From: Granulicella sp. L60
GTDB taxonomy: Bacteria; Acidobacteriota; Terriglobia; Terriglobales; Acidobacteriaceae
Direction of reading: 5' to 3'
DNA: 64,000 nt
Assembly (NCBI RefSeq): GCF_009765825.1
Contig: NZ_LMUR01000018.1
Span: 307,986-371,985 of the forward strand
This document shows positions 1-9,177 of the stretch, one piece after another. Each line of letters opens with the position of its first letter. The stretch's first letter is position 1. The notes beneath the pieces are model-generated. The model saw nothing but the letters and a program-made list of their open reading frames with translations. It was not told where the DNA came from and did not search any database. Both the position numbers and the translations under genes were made by a program.

Positions 1-1143
1 AGACCACTCGTGAATCATCCTGCCGTCGGCTCCCTGGCGGCGAAGCAGAAATTCAATCTCTGATTTGAAGGTGGAAGTGTCCCCATAGCTATTCACCGCG
101 TATAGCGACCATAGGGCGTCACGTCCGAAGAACCATCCAAAGCCCGGGCGAGCTGCATCTCCGGAGCCGACAAAGCCTGCGGTGAGTGCCTCTTCCTTCA
201 GGTCAGGCGTAGTCTTTACACGTAACTGGTCGATGGCTGCGACCGCCCAGGTAAATGCTTCGTTCAGCTTCTGGTCGGGAGTGTCTATGCTGGTGTGAGT
301 TGCCAGCAGATTGCGATAGTAAGCCTCATTTTTTGTGAAGAGCGACTGCGCGGATTGATTCAGCGAAGTAAGTGCATCTCCAAGAGCAGCCTTATTTGCG
401 GTCTGCTCCGTACTACCAAAGCTCATCAGTAGAGGAAAGAGCTTGTTGCCGTCTTTTGCGGGATCGTAGTGCAGAACAAACTGTAGCGGCCAGGAACTCG
501 CGCGCTCCTGATATGGAGCAAGTATTCCCGATTGAGCACCGGGCATCGCCAATGCGGCTGCGTTGTCTGGCAGATTGAGATGCAAAACGTAGTAGCCAGA
601 TTCTTTTCCGGTCGCTACCCACTCCGGCGAGGGAACATCGTCAGACGCCGCCGGCCACATTCTCTGCATCACCGGGTGAAGGCTGAAGGTGAGCGTCATC
701 GGACGGATGGATTCGATCTGAAAGAAGACGAGCACGCCCGCCTGATCCGCAGACTCCTTGGGAGCGATCATGATCTGGCGAATGGTGAAGTTAGCGTGCG
801 AGTAGGTAATGGTTGTCGCGTCTGGTTGCACATCGATCCATGCGGCATGATCGTTCACGTCGATGGGAACGGCATAGTCCTGCATGTTGGCGGTGATCTT
901 CATTCCACTGAAGATCTTCCATGGAAAGAGCCACGCCTCGAAGCTTCCATCCTGTTGGCCGAGTAACGCACCACGCGGCCCTAGAACGGAGAATGGCTTA
1001 GTAGGTACAGCTTCACGCGAGATAAGAGGTAGATCAGATGCTTTCGTAGGAAACGCCGGCAGTGCAGACAAAGGCGCAATCGAAGTCTGCGACAGACCCG
1101 CAGTCGAACATAGAAATAACAGAAGTGCTGCCAGTCGTGTCAT
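1..1143 (-). CDS. Glycogen-debranching-like / GH15-GH63-type glycoside hydrolase, 3' end cut by window edge
   Basis: The reading frame is open from the ATG at 1143 to base 1, giving 381 residues with the C-terminus outside the window. The first 19 residues form a Sec signal peptide ending near GLSQT, so the enzyme is exported. A beta-rich N-terminal region is followed by the start of an (alpha/alpha)6 barrel; GFGWFFGRDALWSLYAV and LLRRQGADGRMIHEWS near the edge match amylo-alpha-1,6-glucosidase/GH15-like catalytic domains. It probably debranches or trims an alpha-glucan-like oligosaccharide in the periplasm. It lies 109 bp downstream of, and codirectional with, the giant TonB receptor, which suggests one uptake-and-degradation unit. 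Exact substrate and GH family are not decided by what is visible. Confidence 0.8.
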   Translation of the reverse strand, partial: MTRLAALLLFLCSTAGLSQTSIAPLSALPAFPTKASDLPLISREAVPTKPFSVLGPRGALLGQQDGSFEAWLFPWKIFSGMKITANMQDYAVPIDVNDHAAWIDVQPDATTITYSHANFTIRQIMIAPKESADQAGVLVFFQIESIRPMTLTFSLHPVMQRMWPAASDDVPSPEWVATGKESGYYVLHLNLPDNAAALAMPGAQSGILAPYQERASSWPLQFVLHYDPAKDGNKLFPLLMSFGSTEQTANKAALGDALTSLNQSAQSLFTKNEAYYRNLLATHTSIDTPDQKLNEAFTWAVAAIDQLRVKTTPDLKEEALTAGFVGSGDAARPGFGWFFGRDALWSLYAVNSYGDTSTFKSEIEFLLRRQGADGRMIHEWS

Positions 1144-1252
1144 GTAATCGCTCAAACATCATCAGTGGGCTCAGCCACGTTAAATAAAGGGCTTCATAGA
1201 GCACAGATTAAAAGGGAGGAGCGAGCCGGCTGGCCCGCTCCCTTGTCTGTTG

Positions 1253-4200
1253 CTAGAACTGAAGTCGTCCAGCAAACTGCAGCCCTCGCATGGAACTTCC
1301 CAATTGTGATGAAACAACATCTGTGATGTAACCTGCCGTGCCGCCGCAGTCAACGCAACCGCTTGGGCCTGCGAGGTTGGGATGATTGAACAGATTGAAG
1401 GCCTGCGCCGTAAACTGCAGATTAACCCTCTCTGTAATAGCGAACTTTTTGGCCACGGAGAAGTCCGTATTGAAGAGTCCCGGTCCCCATAGTGAGTCGC
1501 GCTCAATGTTGCCGAAGGTTGCAATCTGAGGCCGCTGGTAGGCGCCTTCAACCTGTCCCGGCGTTGCTAGGGTCGGAACTTCATTGAAGAATTTGACCCG
1601 ATGGGCAATTGGATCGAAGGAGCCAGCGCCCAGGCCAAAGTTATCACCGACCTTGTTAGGACGGCAGAGCGACCCGCCCTGACCATCGATATCCTGGTCC
1701 GAGGCGCAGAGCGCGTACGATGGTGTGAAGGGCAGACCGGTATCGGCACTGACGACTCCGTTGACGGAGAAGCCGCCGATAATCTCATTCACCCATCCCG
1801 GGACGTTGCCGCCGATCAGGTGTTTTTGACCGATCGGAAGATCCCAGTTACCCGACAGTACGAATACGTTCCGGCGGTTGTAGTAGCTGTTGCCATAGTC
1901 AGCGCGAGAGTTGATGAAGAAGTAGTCAGACTCGTTCGCCCGAGCATTCGACCAGGTGTAGTTCGACAGGATCTGGAAGCCCTGGCTGAAGCGTTTCTGG
2001 AAGACCACCTGCAGTGCATCGTAGCGTGTGGTTGCCTGGTTTGCGTTGTAACGAAGCTGCTGTGTCCAACCAAACGGGGAGCCAAATTTGACCCCCAGAG
2101 TCTGTGCGGTGCCGTCGAAGTAAGGCATACGCTCGAACTGAGTGTACGTTTGCCCGGTCGCAGGATTGATCTGGCCGAAGCCAGCCAGGGTCTGCTGGTT
2201 CGGATTCGCCTGGTTCGACGAGTCGAACATATTGTGAATACCATGGCTGCCTACATAACCGATCTGCAGGGAAGTGTCATGCGCAAACTGCTGCTGCACC
2301 ATGACGTTCCAACTATCGAGAGTAGGAACCCGCATGGTTAGAGGGCGAGTCGGCTGCTGAATACCGTTCGGCAGCGCATAGTCGCCGCTGCTGGGAATCG
2401 CAGGGAAAGCATAGGGCGCGGGTCCTTGCGAAAGAGCGAGCGCATAGTAGTTGTTGTTGGGCGCATTGAAGTTCTGCACCACGGCAGTCGGGAAAGAGAA
2501 GGTCAGGACTTCGCCGAACGTATCACCCGACCAGCCCATGCCATACGTGCGGCCATAACCACCGCGCACCACCGTATTTTCATGGGGCTGCCATGCAATG
2601 CCAAGACGTGGAGCGATGTGAGCGTAGTCCATCGCCACATTCAAATTGTTGCCGTAAGGACCATATCCTGCGATACGGACGTTACCCGTGTTCAGGTCAA
2701 GCAGACCGCCCTGTCCTTTGCCCGCAACCGACTCCGGGAAGTAGAGTTCCCAGCGCAGACCATAGCTTATGGTGAGATTGTGTGTAGCGCGCCACTCGTC
2801 CTGTCCGTAGAAGAACATGCGCTTCTGACGCTCTGCAGCATTGGTGTTCTGGATCACAGTGCGGAAGAAGCTGGAAGTATCGCCAAGGAGAAAACTGGCA
2901 TAGCCAACGCCTTGACTGACCGGCGGGCCGGTAGTCACACCGTCTCCAGTCGATCCTGCCGTAACCGAACTCGCATATTCGAACTGGCCGGAAAGTAGGT
3001 TGTTGTTGTTCACACCAACAAGATGATTCATCGCGTAGCGAATATCGCCGCCAAATTTGATGGTGTGATTACCTTGAACGCGAGTCCAGTTGTTGACTGC
3101 CTGAAACTGGCTCTCCGTCTGGAGATAGGTATTAGCCGATGTGCCGTAGGTGATGCTGCTGCTGCCGTTCGATCCATTGGCTGGAACTGCAATCTGGAAC
3201 TGAGGAAGTCCACCGGTCAGCGATAGATCTCCCTGATTGACGCCTGGAATTCCCAACTGCGTTCCCAGAGGCTCAGTGTTATTCGGTCCCTCCTCATTGA
3301 TGTGCAGCCGAACCCATCCAAAGCGGAAGTCGGTGAGCCACTTAGCGGACAAGGAGTAGTCGCCGCCTGCGGCAACGCTCTGATCCAAAGCCTGATCGGC
3401 TCCGGCAAAGTTGCCCGCTCCAAATCCGACGCCGCCGGCTGGCCCGAAGATCGCTGCTCCATTGAGATCTGAGTTGAAACGCGTATAGCGGCCAAAGGCA
3501 TGCAGCTTCTGGGTGACCTGATCGTCGACGCGCACGTCGAACTGGTCAGTATTGAAACCGCCGGAGCCGGAAGCAAGATAGTTGTCGGTGATGCCAGTGC
3601 CATTGTTCGGGGCCGGCATCAGCTTCAGCAGATTGACTGCGGGCGCGGACAGCCGGTTCGCCTGAATGATATTTCCGGCAAAGGGAGTGCGTCCGGTTGG
3701 ACCGGCAGGATTCGTCTCCGGATCATAGATCTGGTAGATCGAACCGGCGTTCAGGTAGTCGCTAAGGTTGCAGGCATTACCGGAGGTGCAGCTGCTCTTG
3801 GCGAGCGCGGTGGGTACGGTTGTCAGGACGGTGGTGCCCGTTTTTTCGCGTAGTCCCTGGTAATCGCCGAAGAAGAACAGCTTGTCCTTCTTGACTGGAC
3901 CTCCTACCGAACCGCCAAACTGATTATGCAGGAACGACGGGATGTACTTGCCTGACAGCGGGTCAGGTGCGAACTGGGTGAAAGGATCGCGCGCCTGTTG
4001 CGCATCGGAACGGCGATATTCGAACGCCGAGCCGTGGAACGCATTGCTGCCCGACTTGGTCTGGGCCGAGACGATTCCGGCGACTGCGTTGCCCAACTCA
4101 GCGTCATAGTTCTGCGAGGTAACCTTCATCTCGGAGACGGCGTCGAGGTTCGGGTTGATAACCGCAACTCCTTGGATCGGGTCCTGGTTGTCGGTTCCGT

Positions 4201-4846
4201 CGAGCTGATACCCGGTTGCGAAGGGAAGCTGGCCGTTTACTTCAATCTGTTCACTCTGCTGAGGATTGGTCGACTGACCGACGCTCCAGCCGATATAGGT
4301 CGTACCGGGGGTCAGAAGCTCAAATGCCGTAAAGTTACGGTCAAGGTTTGGCAGATCCTGCACAGCACGCTCGTTCAGCACCGTACTGACATCGGCGCGG
4401 TCCGTCTGCAACAGCGGAGCTCCTGCGGAGACCTCGACACTGGTGGAGGTCTCTCCCAGTGCCATCTTGATGTCTACCTTGGGCGAAGTGTCCGCATACA
4501 CGATGACGTTGCTGGCGGTCGTCTTCTCAAACCCCTGCAACTCCACCACAACGTTGTAAGTATCTGGAATCAAATGGTCGACACGGAACTCGCCGCTGCC
4601 ATTTGACTGGGTCGTCACCGAAGTCCCCTTCGTGACATCGTTAATTGTAATCTTTGCGTTCGGGACAGATGCCCCGGTGGGATCCGATACGGTCCCATAG
4701 ATGGAACCGTAGATCGCCTGTGCGATAAGCGCCGGACTCAAGAGAAGTGAGCCAACCAGCAATCCGGCAAGCCCCAGACCAACTCCGAACGAAGACCTTG
4801 CACTACGGAGCTGCCGCCCAAGGCTGAAAAGAAAAGTACTTTGCAT
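1253..4846 (-). CDS. Giant TonB-dependent receptor, Oar-like, with carboxypeptidase-regulatory domain
   Basis: This 1197-residue outer-membrane protein has a signal peptide (cleavage near LIAQA). A carboxypeptidase-regulatory/CarboxypepD_reg domain follows (about residues 47-130, starting GSIYGTVSDPTGASVPNAKI), then a plug domain (about 130-270, with QLDGTDNQDPIQG) and a long beta-barrel ending in the aromatic LQFAGRLQF. The length is typical of the acidobacterial Oar-like family rather than of siderophore receptors (about 700 residues). The ATG at 4846 has a GGAGG ribosome site. The downstream glycoside hydrolase on the same strand and a divergent membrane regulator suggest transport of an oligosaccharide. 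The substrate is inferred from context only. Confidence 0.93.
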   Translation of the reverse strand: MQSTFLFSLGRQLRSARSSFGVGLGLAGLLVGSLLLSPALIAQAIYGSIYGTVSDPTGASVPNAKITINDVTKGTSVTTQSNGSGEFRVDHLIPDTYNVVVELQGFEKTTASNVIVYADTSPKVDIKMALGETSTSVEVSAGAPLLQTDRADVSTVLNERAVQDLPNLDRNFTAFELLTPGTTYIGWSVGQSTNPQQSEQIEVNGQLPFATGYQLDGTDNQDPIQGVAVINPNLDAVSEMKVTSQNYDAELGNAVAGIVSAQTKSGSNAFHGSAFEYRRSDAQQARDPFTQFAPDPLSGKYIPSFLHNQFGGSVGGPVKKDKLFFFGDYQGLREKTGTTVLTTVPTALAKSSCTSGNACNLSDYLNAGSIYQIYDPETNPAGPTGRTPFAGNIIQANRLSAPAVNLLKLMPAPNNGTGITDNYLASGSGGFNTDQFDVRVDDQVTQKLHAFGRYTRFNSDLNGAAIFGPAGGVGFGAGNFAGADQALDQSVAAGGDYSLSAKWLTDFRFGWVRLHINEEGPNNTEPLGTQLGIPGVNQGDLSLTGGLPQFQIAVPANGSNGSSSITYGTSANTYLQTESQFQAVNNWTRVQGNHTIKFGGDIRYAMNHLVGVNNNNLLSGQFEYASSVTAGSTGDGVTTGPPVSQGVGYASFLLGDTSSFFRTVIQNTNAAERQKRMFFYGQDEWRATHNLTISYGLRWELYFPESVAGKGQGGLLDLNTGNVRIAGYGPYGNNLNVAMDYAHIAPRLGIAWQPHENTVVRGGYGRTYGMGWSGDTFGEVLTFSFPTAVVQNFNAPNNNYYALALSQGPAPYAFPAIPSSGDYALPNGIQQPTRPLTMRVPTLDSWNVMVQQQFAHDTSLQIGYVGSHGIHNMFDSSNQANPNQQTLAGFGQINPATGQTYTQFERMPYFDGTAQTLGVKFGSPFGWTQQLRYNANQATTRYDALQVVFQKRFSQGFQILSNYTWSNARANESDYFFINSRADYGNSYYNRRNVFVLSGNWDLPIGQKHLIGGNVPGWVNEIIGGFSVNGVVSADTGLPFTPSYALCASDQDIDGQGGSLCRPNKVGDNFGLGAGSFDPIAHRVKFFNEVPTLATPGQVEGAYQRPQIATFGNIERDSLWGPGLFNTDFSVAKKFAITERVNLQFTAQAFNLFNHPNLAGPSGCVDCGGTAGYITDVVSSQLGSSMRGLQFAGRLQF

Positions 4847-4898
4847 GTCACTACCTCCAGAAATTTTGAAGCAAAATGTCGCAGGTTGAATTCATAAC

Positions 4899-4917
4899 GC
4901 ACTCATCAGGTGAGTGC
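4899..4917. promoter_or_regulatory. Inverted repeat in the TonB receptor / regulator intergenic region
   Basis: GCACTCA and TGAGTGC form a perfect 7-bp inverted repeat with a 5-base centre (TCAGG). It lies 53 bp upstream of the receptor start, in the 238-bp region shared with the divergent regulator. It could be an operator for that regulator or a leader hairpin of the receptor mRNA. No target protein can be assigned from sequence alone. Confidence 0.4.
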
Positions 4918-5046
4918 TGCTTGGTGCTTTGATGTGCTAAACCGACTTAGTAGTCAGAAGATAATCAGTAAAAAATGAAATCGGATACTTCTCGACGACA
5001 AAGCTTCGGCTTTCATTTGCACTGTTGTCTACGTGTCTCACGGTGA

Positions 5047-5075
5047 TTGACCCGTGAAAAACCCGTGTGTAATAA
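5047..5075 (+). promoter_or_regulatory. Sigma-70-like promoter of the membrane regulator, possibly leaderless
   Basis: TTGACC (5047-5052) and TAATAA (5070-5075) are 17 bp apart, close to the housekeeping consensus. The expected transcription start, about 7-10 bp past the -10, would be at roughly 5082-5085. The regulator's ATG is at 5085 and no ribosome site precedes it, so a leaderless mRNA is possible. Confidence 0.5.
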
Positions 5076-5084
5076 TTTTTTGTT

Positions 5085-6341
5085 ATGCCGCCTCCCTTGA
5101 TAAAACAGGAGTTGAGTGAAGAAGCGCAGCGGCACCCTCATAGTGCGCTGGTGCTACGCGTCGCTGCGAGCCAGTGCTTCCACTCTTCCACAAGACTCAA
5201 GGAATTCCTGTTTTATGTCGCGGACTGCGCTCTTAGGAACGCTCCCGATGAGGCGACCGAGCAGCCCATAGGCATTAATGTGTTCCAGCGCCTCCCCGGT
5301 TATAACTCCGGAGAAGACAGCATCGTCCGCACCCAGGCCCGGGCGCTACGCCAAAAGTTGAATGAATATTTCACCGGCGAAGGGGAGCACGAGGAGTTCA
5401 TTATTGAAATACCAAAAGGTCATTACCTTCCGGTATTTCAGCCGCGCCATCCCGCTGTCGAACTCCCGCCACCTACTCAGATAACAGTGGTGCCAGTAGA
5501 AGCAGATCCTCAGACACCTGCAAATCTCCCCCTAATCGAACCGGTTGCTGAAAAAAAGAGAAGCTGGGCAACCTTGTCAGCGTTTGTAGGCATCGTAGTT
5601 TTACTTGGGCTATTTGTATTTTGGCCACTCCGCTCTCACAAGACATCTGCGATTGATCGGTTCTGGGGACCGTTTTTATCGGATAACGATTCACTCGTCA
5701 TATATAGCAACGCTGTATTTACCGGCGATTCGACGAATGGCCTCAAATACGCCGCCCCGGAAAATATTCCGCAGGATCCCCTGTCCGATCATTATGTCGT
5801 CACCTATACAGGCGTAGGCGAACTAAACAGCGTCTACAATCTGACACGTCTATTCGACAGTCATCATGCTAGCTTCAAGCTCAAACGAAGCCTGCTCGTG
5901 ACCTGGGACGAGGCCCAGTTAAGCAATCTCATCTTCATCGGTTCGGTTGCCGAGAACCCCTCGCTCCGCATGCTCCCCCCAGACTCCGACTTCACCATGA
6001 CAGCAAGCAATGGTACGGCGGGATTCATCAACCATCACCCGAAGCCGGGCGAACAGCCATTCTATAGCCGTCCTGAGCATCCATTCATTACGGACTACGC
6101 CATGGTGGCGCTCTTGCCAGGTCTGCAGAACGGGAAGAAGATGCTCGTCTTCAGCGGCTTGACCACGCTGGGCACAGAGGCCGCCGTCGAATTCGCGTCT
6201 CGCCCCGACACTCTCGACCAGCTACTCGTGGCAGTCTCAGGTCCTAAGGGGGAGGTCCGTCCCTTTGAGGCGCTCATCGAGACAACCATCGGAGGCGGCG
6301 TCCCGATGCAAACCAAGCTGGTCGCCGTTCACAAACACTAG
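5085..6341 (+). CDS. Membrane-anchored transcriptional regulator-like protein (wHTH-like N-terminus, one TM, extracytoplasmic domain)
   Basis: The protein has 418 residues. Residues about 20-125 match a recurrent acidobacterial N-terminal domain: S-x-R-LKEFLFYV, then GINVFQRLPGYNSGEDSIVR, then a basic helix ARALRQKLNEYF and the strand IEIPKGHYLPVF. This resembles a winged-helix (CadC/OmpR-type) DNA-binding fold. A proline-rich linker leads to one transmembrane helix (about 165-182, VGIVVLLGLFVFWPL). The remaining 235 residues (starting RFWGPFLSDNDSLVIYS) should be periplasmic and match nothing I recognise. Divergent transcription from the TonB receptor suggests it senses substrate in the periplasm and controls that operon. 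It ends 4 bp before the convergent TPR gene. Confidence 0.7.
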   Translation: MPPPLIKQELSEEAQRHPHSALVLRVAASQCFHSSTRLKEFLFYVADCALRNAPDEATEQPIGINVFQRLPGYNSGEDSIVRTQARALRQKLNEYFTGEGEHEEFIIEIPKGHYLPVFQPRHPAVELPPPTQITVVPVEADPQTPANLPLIEPVAEKKRSWATLSAFVGIVVLLGLFVFWPLRSHKTSAIDRFWGPFLSDNDSLVIYSNAVFTGDSTNGLKYAAPENIPQDPLSDHYVVTYTGVGELNSVYNLTRLFDSHHASFKLKRSLLVTWDEAQLSNLIFIGSVAENPSLRMLPPDSDFTMTASNGTAGFINHHPKPGEQPFYSRPEHPFITDYAMVALLPGLQNGKKMLVFSGLTTLGTEAAVEFASRPDTLDQLLVAVSGPKGEVRPFEALIETTIGGGVPMQTKLVAVHKH

Positions 6342-6345
6342 ATTC

Positions 6346-7380
6346 CTACTGAACGGATTGCAGTTTGAGTTCGCTACCCGCATGAATCTTCGAGGCAGCG
6401 TCAAACTCGGCCTTGGCGTCGGCTTCTTTCCCCAGGCTGCGGTAAGCCTGTCCCAACAACGTATGAGTGATGAAGTTCGAAGGATCCATCTTCTCCGCGT
6501 GCTTCAGATACATGGACGCGTTCTCAGGATCGTTCCTCCGCAGCAACACCTTCCCCATCAGAAGAAACGGCCCCGTGCTCGACGTATCGAGCGCCAGCGA
6601 CTGCATCAAGGCCTCCTGCGCCTGATCGTACTTCCCAACCTTGATATACGCGTCCGCCAGCCTCTCGTAGATAGGAGCGTACGACGGATTAAGCTTTCGC
6701 TCCGCCTCGAACTGGGTGATCGCCTCGAGGATATTGGACTTATACAGAGCAACTTCGCCAATCAGCAGATGCGCCAGCGGTAGGCCCGGCGTGATGGTTA
6801 GCGCCTTCTGCGCCGCCTCAGCACCCTGATCCGGCAGATTCGCCGTGCTCAGCATCCTGGCCAGGATCAGATACGCCGCACCACTCTCGGCAGGCAGTGC
6901 ATACTCCGTCGCGAACGCCGAACGCGCAGCATCGATCTTGCCGCTATTCAGATAGCACAATCCCAGCACATGACTGGCGTCCGCATTCACATTAGGACTC
7001 CACGTCTTGACTCGCTCAAGATAGGGAATCGCCGCAGCAGGCTGTCCGAGTCGATAGAGCGTCAGACCCTGAAGCTGTACCGATTCCAGATCGTGAGAGT
7101 CCGCCGCGATGGCACGTTCAAAGGCCTGCCTGGCGGAGATCAGCTTACCCGCCCGATAGTAGGCCAGCCCAAGATCGTGCTGCACGCCCTTCTGATTTGG
7201 ATTTGCCGCCGCCATTTTTTCGAGCGCCGCGATTGCATCTGCAGACTTTCCACGCTGCATCTCCTCCACCGCCTGTTGCTGCTCCGTATTTACGGGTGGC
7301 GCAGCCGACGCTGGAGCCTGCGCATGAGCAGCAGGCAAGGAGAACAGGATAGTAAAAAGTATAAACAGAGAACGACGCAT
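6346..7380 (-). CDS. Exported tetratricopeptide repeat protein
   Basis: The protein has 344 residues when started at the ATG at 7380, where a clear signal peptide begins (MRRSLFILFTILFSLPAAHAQ). The frame is open further upstream to 7521, but that would overlap the divergent gene and add an arginine-rich non-leader. At least seven TPR-like 34-residue helical pairs follow, for example KGVQHDLGLAYYRAGKLISA and APIYERLADAYIKVGKYDQA. TPRs serve as protein-binding scaffolds, here in the periplasm. The gene is 65 bp from the divergent FG-GAP/UnbV gene, whose other neighbour is a TPR-tailed cytochrome. That suggests a shared envelope complex, but this is inference. Confidence 0.85.
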   Translation of the reverse strand: MRRSLFILFTILFSLPAAHAQAPASAAPPVNTEQQQAVEEMQRGKSADAIAALEKMAAANPNQKGVQHDLGLAYYRAGKLISARQAFERAIAADSHDLESVQLQGLTLYRLGQPAAAIPYLERVKTWSPNVNADASHVLGLCYLNSGKIDAARSAFATEYALPAESGAAYLILARMLSTANLPDQGAEAAQKALTITPGLPLAHLLIGEVALYKSNILEAITQFEAERKLNPSYAPIYERLADAYIKVGKYDQAQEALMQSLALDTSSTGPFLLMGKVLLRRNDPENASMYLKHAEKMDPSNFITHTLLGQAYRSLGKEADAKAEFDAASKIHAGSELKLQSVQ

Positions 7381-7445
7381 CACATCTTCAAGGATAACCC
7401 TAACAGCTACGAACCGTGCTCGACCCATGATGATACCATGGCGAA

Positions 7446-9173
7446 ATGTCGGTGCTCTGGCGACTCTCCGCCCTCCTTCTCTTCTGGTCGGCAATCGTCT
7501 CCGCGCAGCGAGCGCCCGCACCGCCCTATCCGCCTGACCCTACGCACAAAGGCCCAGCGTGGTTCGCCGATATTGCTCCCAATGCCGGCCTGACCATGCT
7601 GAACGTTAACGGCGACACCGCCACAAAAAAATACATTATCGAAACCACCGGCAGCGGCGTAGCTATCCTCGACTACGATCACGACGGCTGGCCCGACATC
7701 TTCTTCGTCAACGGCGACGCCTTCGACTTCGAACCCGGCCATGCCATCGGCCACACCAACCATCTCTATCACAACAATCACGACGGCACCTTCACCGATG
7801 TCACCAAAGCCGCGGGTCTCGCCACCACAGGATGGGGCCAGGGCGTATGTGTGGGTGACTACGACAACGACGGCTACGACGACCTCTACGTCACCTACTA
7901 CGGAAAGAACCGCCTCTTTCACAACCAGCGCGATGGAACGTTCAAGGACGTAAGCGAACAAGCAGGCGTAACCGGCACCGGCAAAGAGTGGGGCACGGGC
8001 TGCGCTTTTGTCGACTACGACCGCGACGGCAAGCTCGATCTAATGGTCTCCAACTACGTTCACTTCGATCTAGCCACGATTCCCAAGCCAGGCGAAGGCG
8101 TTATGTGCATCTGGAAGGGCACGCCGGTAATGTGTGGACCGCGCGGTCTGCCCTCCGTTCCCAACACGCTCTTTCACAACACTGGCGACGGCCACTTCAC
8201 CGATGTCAGTAAGAGCAGCGGCATCGAAAAGACCTTTGGCCACTACTGTTTCAGCGTGTCTACCATCGACTATAACGACGATGGCTGGCCCGATATGTAC
8301 GTCGCCTGCGACAGCACCCCGAGCATTCTCTATCGCAATAACCACGACGGCACCTTCACCGATGTTGCCGCGGAAGCAGGCGTGGCATACGACGAAGATG
8401 GCCGCGAACAGGCTGGAATGGGGTCTGCCATCGGCGACTACGATGGCGATGGACGTCCCGATATCTTCAAGACCAACTTCTCCGATGATGTCTCCTCGCT
8501 CTACCGCAACACTGGCGACGGCTCCTTCACCTCGACCATCCAGCAGGCCGGACTTGGACTTAACACGCAGTATCTTGGCTGGGGAGTCTCCTTCTTCGAC
8601 GCAGAAAACGATGGCTGGCCTGACTTGCTGTTAGTTAACGGCCACGTCTATCCAGAGGTCGATAGCGCGCATCTCGGCTCGACCTACAAGCAGCCGTGCC
8701 TGTTCTACTGGAACACCGGCAAGGCGACGTTTCAAGATCTGAGCAAAAGCGCAGGGCCAGGCTGCACCGCGGTAGCATCGAGCCGCGGTCTGGCTGTAGG
8801 CGATCTCTGGAACGACGGTCGTGTCTCAGTAGTCGTCAACAACATGGGCAGCACGCCGAAGCTACTGGTCAACCTGGCGCCGAACCAAAACCATTGGCTT
8901 GGGCTTTCGCTCCATGGCACACAATCAAATCGCGACGCGATCGGCGCCAAAGTAACCATCGCGGTCTCAGGTCGAAGCTATGTGCAGGAAGTTCGTAGCG
9001 GTTCCAGTTACATATCCAGCAACGATCTGCGTCTGCACTTCGGCCTCGGAGTGTCAAAGACAATCGATCACATCAACGTGCGTTGGCCAAACGGAGAGCA
9101 AGAGCAATTTCCCGGTGGCTCCGTCGATCGCTTCCTGTCGCTCACCGAAGGCGCAGGCAAACCGGTTCAATAG
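7446..9173 (+). CDS. CRTAC1-family exported FG-GAP/VCBS repeat protein with ASPIC/UnbV domain
   Basis: The protein has 575 residues with a signal peptide (to about VSAQ). Six calcium-loop blades of an FG-GAP/VCBS beta-propeller are visible: DYDHDGWPDIFFVNGD, DYDNDGYDDLYV, DYDRDGKLDLMV, DYNDDGWPDMYV, DYDGDGRPDIFK and DAENDGWPDLLLV. The C-terminus is an ASPIC/UnbV domain (RDAIGAKVTIAVSG to HINVRWPNGEQEQFPG). Such propellers bind calcium and act as extracellular adhesion or ligand-binding modules; the UnbV domain has no established biochemical role. The gene converges on the multihaem cytochrome with only 4 bp between the stops. Codons strongly prefer C in third position. Confidence 0.9.
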   Translation: MSVLWRLSALLLFWSAIVSAQRAPAPPYPPDPTHKGPAWFADIAPNAGLTMLNVNGDTATKKYIIETTGSGVAILDYDHDGWPDIFFVNGDAFDFEPGHAIGHTNHLYHNNHDGTFTDVTKAAGLATTGWGQGVCVGDYDNDGYDDLYVTYYGKNRLFHNQRDGTFKDVSEQAGVTGTGKEWGTGCAFVDYDRDGKLDLMVSNYVHFDLATIPKPGEGVMCIWKGTPVMCGPRGLPSVPNTLFHNTGDGHFTDVSKSSGIEKTFGHYCFSVSTIDYNDDGWPDMYVACDSTPSILYRNNHDGTFTDVAAEAGVAYDEDGREQAGMGSAIGDYDGDGRPDIFKTNFSDDVSSLYRNTGDGSFTSTIQQAGLGLNTQYLGWGVSFFDAENDGWPDLLLVNGHVYPEVDSAHLGSTYKQPCLFYWNTGKATFQDLSKSAGPGCTAVASSRGLAVGDLWNDGRVSVVVNNMGSTPKLLVNLAPNQNHWLGLSLHGTQSNRDAIGAKVTIAVSGRSYVQEVRSGSSYISSNDLRLHFGLGVSKTIDHINVRWPNGEQEQFPGGSVDRFLSLTEGAGKPVQ

Positions 9174-9177
9174 ACCA

